Positions 39,766-47,563 of a stretch of DNA of 64,000 nt are shown piece after piece. The notes beneath the pieces are model-generated. The model was given only the letters and a program-made list of their open reading frames with translations. It was not told the origin of the DNA and ran no database searches. Each line of letters begins with the position of its first letter. Position 1 is the stretch's first letter. This stretch comes from Alphaproteobacteria bacterium (GTDB lineage: Bacteria > Pseudomonadota > Alphaproteobacteria > JANSWW01), in the NCBI GenBank assembly GCA_024743275.1, contig JANSWW010000012.1:78317-142316 (forward strand), given 5' to 3'. The translations under genes were made by a program, and so were the position numbers.

Positions 39766-39786
39766 GGAAAAACCTCCCAGGGGGTT
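39766..39786 (-). terminator. Possible terminator of lysR
   Basis: On the minus strand a short imperfect stem AACCCCCTGGGAGGTT is followed by TTT, just past the lysR stop at 39792. Weak stem with one mismatch. Confidence 0.35.
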
Positions 39787-39791
39787 ACTCC

Positions 39792-40649
39792 CTAGTCTCC
39801 GACGGCGCCCTTCAACGCAGCCGACAAAGAGCTGAGCACCTCGCGCGCAGGCCCCTGGTTCACTCTCACATGAAGGAAAATGGGCAAACGGGGAAGTTCC
39901 GGCAACCCCAGGCGGGGACCGACATCGACCGCGCCCAGAGGCAGCATGCGCCGCGACATCGCCGCAACGCCGAGGCCGGCCATCACCGCGGCAGACACCG
40001 CGGCGACACCACCCCCGACAAAACTTTCGGTCCAATCGACCCCGGCGTCGTCGAGCAAACGGTCCGCCAGGCTTCGGACGCCGCAGGGTTCGGCGAGTGT
40101 CGCGATGGGTAAGGGTTCCCCGGCGCGGGGATGCCAGCCGGGTGCCGCATACCATCCGAATTTCTCATCGGTCAGGATCGCCCCGTCGTCCCGACCCGCA
40201 TGGAACCGCACGAACGCCGCATCGATCTCACGTCTGTCGTAGCTCTTGAGCAGATCACCGGACGAGCCGACCCGGGCCTCGATGAGGAGCTGCGGGTCGT
40301 TGGCGTTGATGCGGGCGATCAAGGCCGGGAACTCGGGGCCGGCGACATGATCGCTGATGCCAACGACAAAACGGGTCCGGGCGGTGGACAGCGTCGCAAG
40401 AGCGCGATCATGCGCCGCCAGCATCTCCCGCGCGGAACCGATAAACGCTTCGCCGCGCGCCGAGATCTGAACATGTCTTGGCGACCGTTCGATCAGCCTG
40501 CAGCCCAGCCTCTCTTCAAGACGCTTCAACTTCAGACTGACGGCGGACTGTGTCGCCCCCATGGCCTCCGCCGCAAGGGTGAAACTACCGAGGTCGGCGA
40601 CATTGATGAAGGCTCTGACCGCATCGAGATCAAGGGGGCGCTCATTCAT
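39792..40649 (-). CDS. LysR-family transcriptional regulator
   Basis: A 285-residue regulator. The N-terminal winged helix-turn-helix LDLDAVRAFINVADLGSFTLAAEAMGATQSAVSLKLKRLEERLGCRLIERSPRH is complete (about residues 4-57). The effector-binding domain contains FVVGISDHVAGPEFPALIARINANDPQLLIEARVGSS. It is divergent from a tautomerase gene with 95 bases between, the classic LysR arrangement, so it most likely controls that gene and itself. Ligand unknown. Confidence 0.9.
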   Translation of the reverse strand: MNERPLDLDAVRAFINVADLGSFTLAAEAMGATQSAVSLKLKRLEERLGCRLIERSPRHVQISARGEAFIGSAREMLAAHDRALATLSTARTRFVVGISDHVAGPEFPALIARINANDPQLLIEARVGSSGDLLKSYDRREIDAAFVRFHAGRDDGAILTDEKFGWYAAPGWHPRAGEPLPIATLAEPCGVRSLADRLLDDAGVDWTESFVGGGVAAVSAAVMAGLGVAAMSRRMLPLGAVDVGPRLGLPELPRLPIFLHVRVNQGPAREVLSSLSAALKGAVGD

Positions 40650-40660
40650 TTTGAAATCTC

Positions 40661-40696
40661 ATATTTGATATCAATAATAATAGTCTATCAAAATAT
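40661..40696. promoter_or_regulatory. LysR-type operator in the divergent promoter
   Basis: ATATTTGATA (40661-40670) and TATCAAAATAT (40686-40696) form an imperfect inverted repeat with a T-N11-A-like core in a strikingly AT-rich 60-base stretch. It lies between the divergent lysR and tautomerase starts, where LysR regulators usually bind. Confidence 0.6.
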
Positions 40697-40744
40697 ATTC
40701 GTAAGTCCTAACCTCCAGTGGCACCACAAAGGAAAGGACCCATC

Positions 40745-41122
40745 ATGCCGATCTCTCATATCTCGATGCGGGCGGGAAAAACCGAAGCCTATCGTCAGGC
40801 GATCTTCGACAGCCTCTACCGGGCTTTGCGGGAAGCGCTGAACGTCCCCGAAGACGATCGGTTCATGACCATTTCCGAGCATGACGCCGGCAGTTTCCGT
40901 TACGGCAACGCCTTCGGCGTCGATCGCAGCGACGATCTGATCTATGTCCGCGTCACCCTCTTCGACACGCGGACGACGGAACAGAAGAAGACGTTCTACC
41001 GGATGCTGACGGACAGCCTCGGGGACAGCCCCGGACTCCGGCCGGAGGACGTGTTCATCACCCTTGTCGAGACACCGAAGCCGAACTGGTCCGTCGGCAA
41101 CGGTGTCGCCCAGTTCGTCTGA
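40745..41122 (+). CDS. Tautomerase-superfamily protein
   Basis: A 125-residue protein of the 4-oxalocrotonate tautomerase/MIF fold. After removal of Met the catalytic Pro1 is exposed (PISHISMRAGKTEAYRQAIFDSLY), a hallmark of the family; Arg residues near 80-95 (DTRTTEQKKTFYRML) could position substrate. The double-length form and the PEDDRFMTISEHD segment suggest the uncharacterised 'tautomerase family' group common beside LysR genes. Reaction unknown. The ATG at 40745 follows AAAGGAAAGG. Confidence 0.85.
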   Translation: MPISHISMRAGKTEAYRQAIFDSLYRALREALNVPEDDRFMTISEHDAGSFRYGNAFGVDRSDDLIYVRVTLFDTRTTEQKKTFYRMLTDSLGDSPGLRPEDVFITLVETPKPNWSVGNGVAQFV

Positions 41123-41140
41123 TACGGCGTTGTGCAGGAT

Positions 41141-41188
41141 CAACCCGGGCGGGAGTCGGGACCGGAAATCCATCCCGGAGCATAAGAA
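41141..41188 (+). pseudogene. Decayed copy of the 3' end of the basic unknown gene
   Basis: 48 bases match the last codons of the gene ending at 39742 (39691-39738) without gaps at about 38 of 48 positions; the block CATCCCGGnGCATAAGAA is nearly perfect. Translated in the same frame it gives S-R-D-R-K-S-I-P-E-H-K-K versus S-W-D-W-K-T-I-P-G-H-K-K. It lacks the stop and any start, and lies between the tautomerase and sulfatase genes. Confidence 0.6.
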
Positions 41189-41205
41189 GAAAAGGCTTCC
41201 CCCTT

Positions 41206-42618
41206 CTAAATCAGGGCCCGATCGGCCTCGAAGCCCGCCTTTAGTTGATCGGTGCGGGCACGCAACTCCATTAAAACCTCCTCATGGGAGGAATCGCCTG
41301 CGACGTTCCGAAGCTGGTTCGGGTCGGCCTCCAAGTCATGCAAAAACTCGTAGACAGGGCTCTGATCCACATAGCGCGCATAGACATGGCGGACGCCTCG
41401 GAGACCTTCCCATTCCGGGATGTCGGGGTGCTCCATCCGATGTTCGCAAAAGAAACCGTCGCGCCAGTCCGGTACCGACGCGCCATGGACGAGTGGCAAG
41501 AGACTCTCGCCCTGATAATGCTCCGGTACCGCGATGCCGCACGCATCAAGCATCATCGCCGGCAAATCAACGTTTAGGGCGATCTCCGACCGACGCTGAC
41601 CGCGCAATGCCAGGGACACCCTCGGATCGACCACGATCATCGGCACCCGCAGCGATTGTTCGAAATGGCTCCACTTTCCAGCAAATCCGCGGTCGGCCAT
41701 GTAATAGCCGTTATCGGCGGTATAAACGATCAGGGTATTGTCAAGCAGCCCAATGGCGCCGAGCGTCGCAACCATCCGCTGGACCGCCCGATCTATGCCG
41801 CTGATCATTCTGAAATAACCCTTGAGATTGCGCTGATACTTCTCAGGCGTGTCCCAGCGCCAATAGAACCGTTTGCGGTTCATCGACTCCTTCATGAAAT
41901 CTGGAAGACTGTTGAAAAAAGCCGGGTCGGACAGCGCGGGCGGAGGCATTCGAATGGTCTCGTAGAGGCTGTCCACCGAGGGAGGCCAGGGGAAATGATT
42001 TTCGAGATCCGTATCCTCTGCATGGGCCGCGTTGAAACTGACGGAAAGACAAAACGGCTGTGCACCGACACTCTCCAGAAAGTCGACCGCCGCGTCGGCG
42101 GTCAGATCGGTCACATGCCTCAATCGGCCGTCACCATCGGGGCGAAAATAGGGCTGCCGGAACAGAGGTACAAATCTGTCGAACAGCCGAGATGGCGCCT
42201 GCTCGGAGGCCTCGATTCCATATTTACCGATGAAGCCGGTGCGGTATCCGGCTTCTCGCAATACCCTCGGATAACTCAGATCGAGAAAACGGTCTTCAAG
42301 GGGCGGCTTTCCGAAAGTGAAGCCATGGGTGGTTTCGTAAAGGCCGGTCAGTATCGTGGCACGGCTGACGGGGCAGATCGAAGTTGTGACGAAAGCGTTT
42401 TCGAACAGGGTCCCATGCGCCGCCAACGCATCGATGGCAGGCGTTTGGATGAAGGGGTGACCGTAACATCCGAGCGTATCGTTCCGCTGGTCGTCGGCCA
42501 ACAGGAACAGAATGTTGAGCGGACGATCGGCCGACTTCGACGGATTTGTCGCAAAAGGAAACAGTCCCGCATAGGCCGCCCCGGCGACCGCCGATTTCAG
42601 GAAACCCCGGCGTTGCAT
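41206..42618 (-). CDS. Tat-exported sulfatase
   Basis: A 470-residue type I sulfatase of the alkaline phosphatase superfamily, cleaving sulfate esters after export. The N-terminus QRRGFLKSAVAGAAYAGLF is a twin-arginine signal. LFLLADDQRND holds the calcium-binding Asp pair, and the catalytic cysteine, matured to formylglycine, is Cys82 in CPVSRATILTG (C-x-P-x-R variant C-P-V-S-R). Later metal ligands are in YTADNGYYMADRG. Substrate unknown (marine polysaccharide or choline sulfate-like esters possible). It needs a formylglycine-generating enzyme, which is not in the window. No partner genes. Confidence 0.9.
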   Translation of the reverse strand: MQRRGFLKSAVAGAAYAGLFPFATNPSKSADRPLNILFLLADDQRNDTLGCYGHPFIQTPAIDALAAHGTLFENAFVTTSICPVSRATILTGLYETTHGFTFGKPPLEDRFLDLSYPRVLREAGYRTGFIGKYGIEASEQAPSRLFDRFVPLFRQPYFRPDGDGRLRHVTDLTADAAVDFLESVGAQPFCLSVSFNAAHAEDTDLENHFPWPPSVDSLYETIRMPPPALSDPAFFNSLPDFMKESMNRKRFYWRWDTPEKYQRNLKGYFRMISGIDRAVQRMVATLGAIGLLDNTLIVYTADNGYYMADRGFAGKWSHFEQSLRVPMIVVDPRVSLALRGQRRSEIALNVDLPAMMLDACGIAVPEHYQGESLLPLVHGASVPDWRDGFFCEHRMEHPDIPEWEGLRGVRHVYARYVDQSPVYEFLHDLEADPNQLRNVAGDSSHEEVLMELRARTDQLKAGFEADRALI

Positions 42619-42624
42619 CTCTGT

Positions 42625-43155
42625 CTAGTTCCCGCCGCCGCCGCTGCTGAAGGAGAACGGGATGGTGAAGGCCTTGCGGTCGGCCGCGACGTCGAGGCTC
42701 ACCCGGCGGATCTCGACGGTGAAATCGGTCTTGGAGCGCATGCACATCCGGCCGTAGAGCTCGTCCGACCGGTTGATCTCGATCGGCGCGTCCAACGCCC
42801 CCCGGCGAAGGGTGTCCAGGGTCGAGTCCTTGAAATGTTCCACCACCACCTGGAAGCTGGCGCAGGCCCCGCCCTCGAGATCGTCGTCATGGCTCTTGGT
42901 CTTGCCCACGACCACCTGATGGCCGAGCGACGGCGCGAATCGGACATTGGACATGAAGGAGCCGTCATAGACCTGCATATAGCCGATCAGCAGGGTTCCC
43001 GGGCTGTAGTCGTCGGGATAGTCCGCGAGATGTCCGGTGATATAGGCGCCGGCCTGGTCCGGGGCGGCGGCGCCGGTGAAGCGTTTGGCCGCCTCCGCGG
43101 GAGCCGTCAACGCGAGGGCCATGGCAAGCCCCGAAAAAGCGAGCAGCGTCTTCAT
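42625..43155 (-). CDS. Secreted protein, unknown
   Basis: A 176-residue protein with a clean signal peptide (LLAFSGLAMALALTAPAEAA). The mature part is mixed beta with two Cys (GACASFQVVVE and GRMCMRSK) and a glycine-ending C-terminus SFSSGGGGN. No family recognised. The ATG at 43155 was chosen because the longer frame runs through a 15-bp tandem repeat. It follows the aminotransferase gene on the same strand after about 130 bases. Confidence 0.65.
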   Translation of the reverse strand: MKTLLAFSGLAMALALTAPAEAAKRFTGAAAPDQAGAYITGHLADYPDDYSPGTLLIGYMQVYDGSFMSNVRFAPSLGHQVVVGKTKSHDDDLEGGACASFQVVVEHFKDSTLDTLRRGALDAPIEINRSDELYGRMCMRSKTDFTVEIRRVSLDVAADRKAFTIPFSFSSGGGGN

Positions 43156-43201
43156 AGGGTTAACAATAGCATCGCCGGGCCGGTTGACCATCCCGACATT
43201 T

Positions 43202-43276
43202 CCGTGAGGCCCCCAACCGTGAGGTCTCCGTCCGTGAGGCCCCCAACCGTGAGGCCCCCAACCGTGAGGCCCCAGG
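43202..43276. repeat. Tandem array of five 15-bp units
   Basis: The unit CCGTGAGGCCCCCAA is present in three near-identical copies and two variants, without gaps. It lies between the 3' end of the aminomutase-like gene (stop at 43283) and the start of the secreted-protein gene (43155). Confidence 0.9.
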
Positions 43277-43282
43277 CCGCTC

Positions 43283-44620
43283 CTACGCCGCCGCGACCGC
43301 TGCCCGTGCCGGCAGGACGCTGCGCCGGGCGGCCACGATATCGTCCAGGGCCTCGGCGAAACCATCCAACTCCGGCGCCGTGACCGCCGTCGACAGGGCG
43401 ATGAAGCCGCGCCGGGCGATGTAGAAGCCCCGCTCCAGGAGGTCGAGGAAAATCAGCTCCTTGACCCGGTCGTCCGACGCGGCGAGGTCGGCGACCTTGT
43501 GGAACGGTCCGGAGGCGCCATGGAGGTTCATCAGCGAGCCCTGCCCGGTCACGGAAAGGGCGACGTCGCGCCCCTCGAACAGGCTGTCGAGGCGATCCCG
43601 CAACGCCTCGCCCCGCGCATGCAGCGCGACGGCCTGCTCGGGCGTGAAGGCCTCGGTCAGGGCGGCGATCCCAGCCCGCATGGACAGCACATTGTTGTTG
43701 AAGGTCCCGGCATGGGGCATGGCCCCCGCCGCGGTCGGATCGTAGAGCGCCATGATATCGGCCCGTCCGCCGAAGGCGCCGAAGGACATGCCGCCGCCGA
43801 CCCATTTCCCGAGTGTGATCAGATCGGGCGCGATGCCGAGCAGCGCGTGGGCGCCATGTCCGCCGAAACGGGAGGTCATCACCTCGTCGAAGATCAAAAG
43901 GGCGCCCGCCGCCATCGTCTCTTCCCGTAGCATCGCAAGGAAGGCCGGGTCGGCGGACAGGCACCCACCAGAGCCCATCATCGGCTCCGTCAGCACGCAG
44001 GCGAGGTCGTCGGCGTTCTCGCGGATCAGGGTCCGGGTCGCCTCGATGTCGTTGTAGGTCCCGAGCAGATAGGGGAAGGGCGCGTTGATCGGAATGCCGC
44101 CGCCACCGAAATAGAGCAACCCGCCATGATAGCCGCCGGACATCACCAGCACCTTGGACCGGCCGGTCACGTGACGGGCGGTGGACACCGCCATCAGATT
44201 GGCCTCGGTCCCGGAATTGGTGAACCTGACCCGCTCGATCGCCGGAAAGCGGGCGCAAACCAGCTCGGCCAGCCGCACCTCATGGCGGTTATGGGCGCCG
44301 AGATTGAGCCCGTCGCCGATGGCCTCCCGCAGCGCCGCGACGATCGCCGGATGGCTGTGCCCGAAGACACCCGCCGTGTACTCGCCCAGCAGGTTCAGAT
44401 AGCGGTGCCCGTCCACATCGTCGAGATAGGCCCCCTCCCCCCGGTCGGCCCGCAACGGGAACGGTCCGTGATAAAGAACCGTCCTGGTGTTGCCCCCGGG
44501 CATGTGGGCGCAGGCCGCCTGATGGGCCGCGGCGGAGTTCGGGCGGGCGGCGGCATAGGTCTCGCGGGCCTCGGCCAGTGCCTCGTCCAAAGGTGCGTTC
44601 GAAAGTGTGGGCGTCGGCAT
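43283..44620 (-). CDS. Class III aminotransferase, glutamate-1-semialdehyde aminomutase-like
   Basis: A 445-residue PLP enzyme. GGYHGGLLYFGGG binds phosphate, LLIFDEVMTSRFG holds the PLP-ring Asp, and ITLGKWVGGGMSFGAFGG the Schiff-base Lys (about residue 267). The best match is to the HemL-like group of class III enzymes, but the insertion pattern and the location away from heme genes argue for a different amino donor; probably not the housekeeping HemL. It is followed by the 15-bp tandem array. Confidence 0.82.
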   Translation of the reverse strand: MPTPTLSNAPLDEALAEARETYAAARPNSAAAHQAACAHMPGGNTRTVLYHGPFPLRADRGEGAYLDDVDGHRYLNLLGEYTAGVFGHSHPAIVAALREAIGDGLNLGAHNRHEVRLAELVCARFPAIERVRFTNSGTEANLMAVSTARHVTGRSKVLVMSGGYHGGLLYFGGGGIPINAPFPYLLGTYNDIEATRTLIRENADDLACVLTEPMMGSGGCLSADPAFLAMLREETMAAGALLIFDEVMTSRFGGHGAHALLGIAPDLITLGKWVGGGMSFGAFGGRADIMALYDPTAAGAMPHAGTFNNNVLSMRAGIAALTEAFTPEQAVALHARGEALRDRLDSLFEGRDVALSVTGQGSLMNLHGASGPFHKVADLAASDDRVKELIFLDLLERGFYIARRGFIALSTAVTAPELDGFAEALDDIVAARRSVLPARAAVAAA

Positions 44621-44706
44621 GGGGCGTCACCGTCTGGGGGTCGGGATCCTCATGCTGGCCCCGGGACCGGCCCGCGGCAAGGGCTAACATGCCCGCCGAA
44701 CGACGC

Positions 44707-44997
44707 TCAGCCCGGCACCGTGTAGTCGGCGGCGATGCGCAGGTCCCTGAGCGGGCGGACCCGCCGGATCGATTCGGCGTAGAGCGGATGCCGCTTGAAC
44801 CGCTCCAGGGCCGCCTTGTCGTCGAACTCCGCATAAACGACCACATCGACCTCGTTGCCGAGCGCATCGACTTTCGCGTTGACGCCCACCTCGAGATGGC
44901 GTGCCTCGGGAATGCCGGCGAGCAGTTCGAGACCATTGCGCACGGCCTCGATATCTTCGGGCTGCTTGGCGCTGAAGAAAACGATGTGACGGATCAT
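44707..44997 (-). CDS. Dabb (stress-responsive A/B barrel) protein
   Basis: A 96-residue dimeric alpha/beta barrel protein: MIRHIVFFSAKQPEDIEAVRNGL, then VGVNAKVDALGNEVDVVVYAEFDDKAALERFKRHPLY, the canonical Dabb pattern ending with strand residues before ADYTVPG. Role unknown; family members act on small hydrophobic or quinone-like ligands. ATG 44997. A 12-bp tandem array lies immediately upstream. Confidence 0.85.
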   Translation of the reverse strand: MIRHIVFFSAKQPEDIEAVRNGLELLAGIPEARHLEVGVNAKVDALGNEVDVVVYAEFDDKAALERFKRHPLYAESIRRVRPLRDLRIAADYTVPG

Positions 44998-45052
44998 CAG
45001 GTCTGTCCTGGCCGGCGAGACGCGGCCGCGTTTCGGGAGGGGGATCGGCGCC

Positions 45053-45100
45053 GACGGGTCGGCCGACGGGCCGGTCGACGGGTCGGTCGACGGATCAGCG
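45053..45100. repeat. Four 12-bp tandem units
   Basis: The unit GACGGGTCGGCC is repeated four times with minor changes, ending at the stop of the next minus-strand gene (45095), so the array overlaps the last codons of that gene and extends past its end. Confidence 0.85.
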
Positions 45101-45622
45101 CACAATCGCCGCTGTGCCGAGCAGGGCCGGCAAGCCGGGCCTAGGATTGCCGCGCGCGTAGAAATTGACAAGGCAGGTCCGTCCGTTGGCGCAGGGTTTT
45201 TCATAGGAGGTCTGAAACCCTCCGCCATCGAGCCGGCTGAAGCTCTTTCGAAGCAGATCCGGGTTCTCCGGGGCGAAACGGTTCTCGATATCGGCGCGCA
45301 GGATTTCCGGATCGCCGACCCGCGACATCACCTGACAGCCGCGGGCCCGGAAGGGCAGGATCAGCAGAACATCGACCCCGGGCCGGGGCGCCCAGACCGA
45401 ACCGGGCTGGCCGGCCAGGAAGCGCGCGGCCTGCGGCATCCGCACCTCGGTCATCCCGTCCGTGCCGTAGTCCGTACCCGCATGGGCCGCCGGAAGACAG
45501 CGCTCCAGAAAGGTGTCCATGAAAATGCGGTTGGAGGATACGACGTCCGCCGTCGGGCTGTGGGTCTCGGCCTTGGCCGGCACGGCCAAGGCGGCCAAAA
45601 AGAAAACGCGCAAGAGCAGCAT
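45095..45622 (-). CDS. Secreted protein, unknown
   Basis: A 175-residue protein with signal peptide LLLRVFFLAALAVPAKAET and a mature part with three Cys residues (RCLPAAHAG, ARGCQVMS, KPCANGRTCLVNFYA) that could form disulfides. No family recognised. The start at 45622 has GGAGGG four bases upstream; frames extending to 45742 would cross the terminator of the fad operon. Its 3' end runs into a 12-bp repeat. Confidence 0.65.
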   Translation of the reverse strand: MLLLRVFFLAALAVPAKAETHSPTADVVSSNRIFMDTFLERCLPAAHAGTDYGTDGMTEVRMPQAARFLAGQPGSVWAPRPGVDVLLILPFRARGCQVMSRVGDPEILRADIENRFAPENPDLLRKSFSRLDGGGFQTSYEKPCANGRTCLVNFYARGNPRPGLPALLGTAAIVR

Positions 45623-45686
45623 CGATCCCTCCGTCATCGCCCATCTCATGGGATGAAGATCGAAACCGGACGGCGTGCATGAAAGC

Positions 45687-45721
45687 AAAAAAGAAGACCC
45701 GATGCGATCGGACGCACCGGG
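45687..45721 (-). terminator. Terminator after fadE
   Basis: On the minus strand a 9-bp stem with one wobble (CCCGGTGCG, loop TCCGAT, CGCATCGGG) is followed by TCTTCTTTTTT. It ends the fadA-fadN-fadE transcript. Confidence 0.88.
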
Positions 45722-45763
45722 CCAAGGCATACTCAAGCCCAAGAAATGGACCTGGGGGGAATC

Positions 45764-47548
45764 TTAGAACTCGTCCTCGGCGAAGGACATCATGGTCTCC
45801 TTGCCGGCCATGATCTGGGCGAACAGCGCCGAGGCCTGGGGCAGGATCCGCTCCATATAGAAGGTCGCGGTGGTCAGCTTGCCCTTGTAGAAGCCGGTGT
45901 CGTCGCCGTCCTGCTTCTCCAACGCGATCTTCGCCGTCTTCGCCCACATGAAGGCCAGCGTCACCAGGCTGAACAGGCGGAGATATTCGGTCGCCGCGGC
46001 GGCCGCCTCCTCCGGATCCTTCAGGCCCTGCTGCGCCAGATGAGCGGTCGCCCGCTGCAGCCGGCCGAACGCCTTGGCGAGCGGCATGACATAGGGGGCG
46101 AGTGCCATATCCTCCTGATTCTCCTCGATGAACTGGGAGACCGGATGGAAGAAACGGCGTAGGAGACGACCCATATTCTGACCCATCTTGCGGCCCACCA
46201 GATCGAGCGCCTGGATACCGTTGGTGCCCTCGTAGAGCAGCGTGATCCGACTATCGCGGACATATTGCTCGACGCCGTAATCCTTGATGAAGCCATGCCC
46301 GCCATGGAGCTGGACGCAGTGATTGGCGAGCTCGAACCCCTGATCGGTCATGAAGGCCTTCACGATCGGGGTCAGCAGGGCGACGAGGTCGTCGGCCTCC
46401 TGACGTTCGGCCGGGTCCGGCGACTTCTCAGCGATGTCGAGGCCCTCGGCGACCCAGGCGGACAGCGCCCGCATCCCCTCGGTATAGGCCCGCATGGTCA
46501 TTAGCGTGCGGCGGACATCCGGGTGGACGATGATCGGATCGGCCGGCTTGTCGGGGTATTTCGCCCCGGAAAGGCTGCGGCCCTGAAGCCGGTCCTTGGT
46601 GAAGGCGACCGCGTTCTGATAGCTCGCCTCGGCGATGCCCAGGCCCTGCATGCCGACGCCGAAACGGGCGGCGTTCATCATCATGAACATGGCCCGCATG
46701 CCGCGGTGCAGATCGCCGATCAGATAGCCCTCGGCCTCCTCATAGTTCATCACGCAGGTCGACGAGGCCTTGATGCCCATCTTGTCCTCGATGGATCCGA
46801 CCTGAACGCCGTTGCGGTTGCCCAGACCGCCGTCCTCGTTGACCAGGAATTTCGGCACGATGAACAGGCTGATGCCCTTGATCCCGGCCGGCGCGTCCGG
46901 CGTGCGGGCGAGCACCAGATGGATGATGTTGTCGGTGAGGTCGTGCTCGCCGGCGGAGATATAGATCTTCGTCCCGGAAATTTTGTAGCTGCCGTCGTCC
47001 TGGGGCACCGCCTTGGTGCGGATCAGGCCGAGATCGGTGCCGCATTGGGGCTCGGTCAGGTTCATGGTCCCGGACCAGACGCCGGAGATCATGTTGGGCA
47101 GATAGGTTCGCTTCTGGGCGTCCGAGCCGAAAGCCTCGATGGCGCGCACCGCGCCATGGGTCAGGCCCGGATACATGCCGAAGGAAAGATTGGTCGAGCA
47201 GATCATCTCCTCGACCAGGGTGCTGACCATATGGGGCAGGCCCTGGCCACCGAATTCCGGATTGCCGCCCAGCGCCGTCCAGCCACCCTCGGCGAACTGG
47301 TCATAGGCCTCCTTGAAGCCCTTGGGCGTGCGGACCACCCCGTTTTCGAGCTTGCAGCCCTCATGATCGCCGGAGGCGTTGATCGGCAGCAGCACCTCGC
47401 CGCAGAACTTCGCCGCCTCCTCCAGGATCGCTTCGACGAGATCCCGGGTGGTTTCCTCGTTGCCGGGCAGCTTCTCCATCCGCTCGGCGCCGATCAGCTC
47501 ATAGAGGACAAAGGACATGTCCCGAATGGGCGCGTGATAGACGGTCAT
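45764..47548 (-). CDS. fadE: Acyl-CoA dehydrogenase, FadE-type long form
   Basis: FAD enzyme introducing the first double bond of beta-oxidation, passing electrons to ETF. At 594 residues it is the long form with a C-terminal extension. LTEPQCGTDLGLIRTKA lies at the FAD/substrate site, and RDSRITLLYEGTNGIQALDLVGRK carries the catalytic Glu (Y-E-G-T-N-G). It resembles Bacillus FadE rather than E. coli FadE. Fifteen bases after fadN, last gene of the operon. Confidence 0.93.
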   Translation of the reverse strand: MTVYHAPIRDMSFVLYELIGAERMEKLPGNEETTRDLVEAILEEAAKFCGEVLLPINASGDHEGCKLENGVVRTPKGFKEAYDQFAEGGWTALGGNPEFGGQGLPHMVSTLVEEMICSTNLSFGMYPGLTHGAVRAIEAFGSDAQKRTYLPNMISGVWSGTMNLTEPQCGTDLGLIRTKAVPQDDGSYKISGTKIYISAGEHDLTDNIIHLVLARTPDAPAGIKGISLFIVPKFLVNEDGGLGNRNGVQVGSIEDKMGIKASSTCVMNYEEAEGYLIGDLHRGMRAMFMMMNAARFGVGMQGLGIAEASYQNAVAFTKDRLQGRSLSGAKYPDKPADPIIVHPDVRRTLMTMRAYTEGMRALSAWVAEGLDIAEKSPDPAERQEADDLVALLTPIVKAFMTDQGFELANHCVQLHGGHGFIKDYGVEQYVRDSRITLLYEGTNGIQALDLVGRKMGQNMGRLLRRFFHPVSQFIEENQEDMALAPYVMPLAKAFGRLQRATAHLAQQGLKDPEEAAAAATEYLRLFSLVTLAFMWAKTAKIALEKQDGDDTGFYKGKLTTATFYMERILPQASALFAQIMAGKETMMSFAEDEF

Positions 47549-47563
47549 CTCTCCATCCTCCCG

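Noticed and set aside
18985..43276. 15-bp repeats as a possible CRISPR remnant
   Set aside because: Units are contiguous with no spacers, too short, and no cas genes are near.
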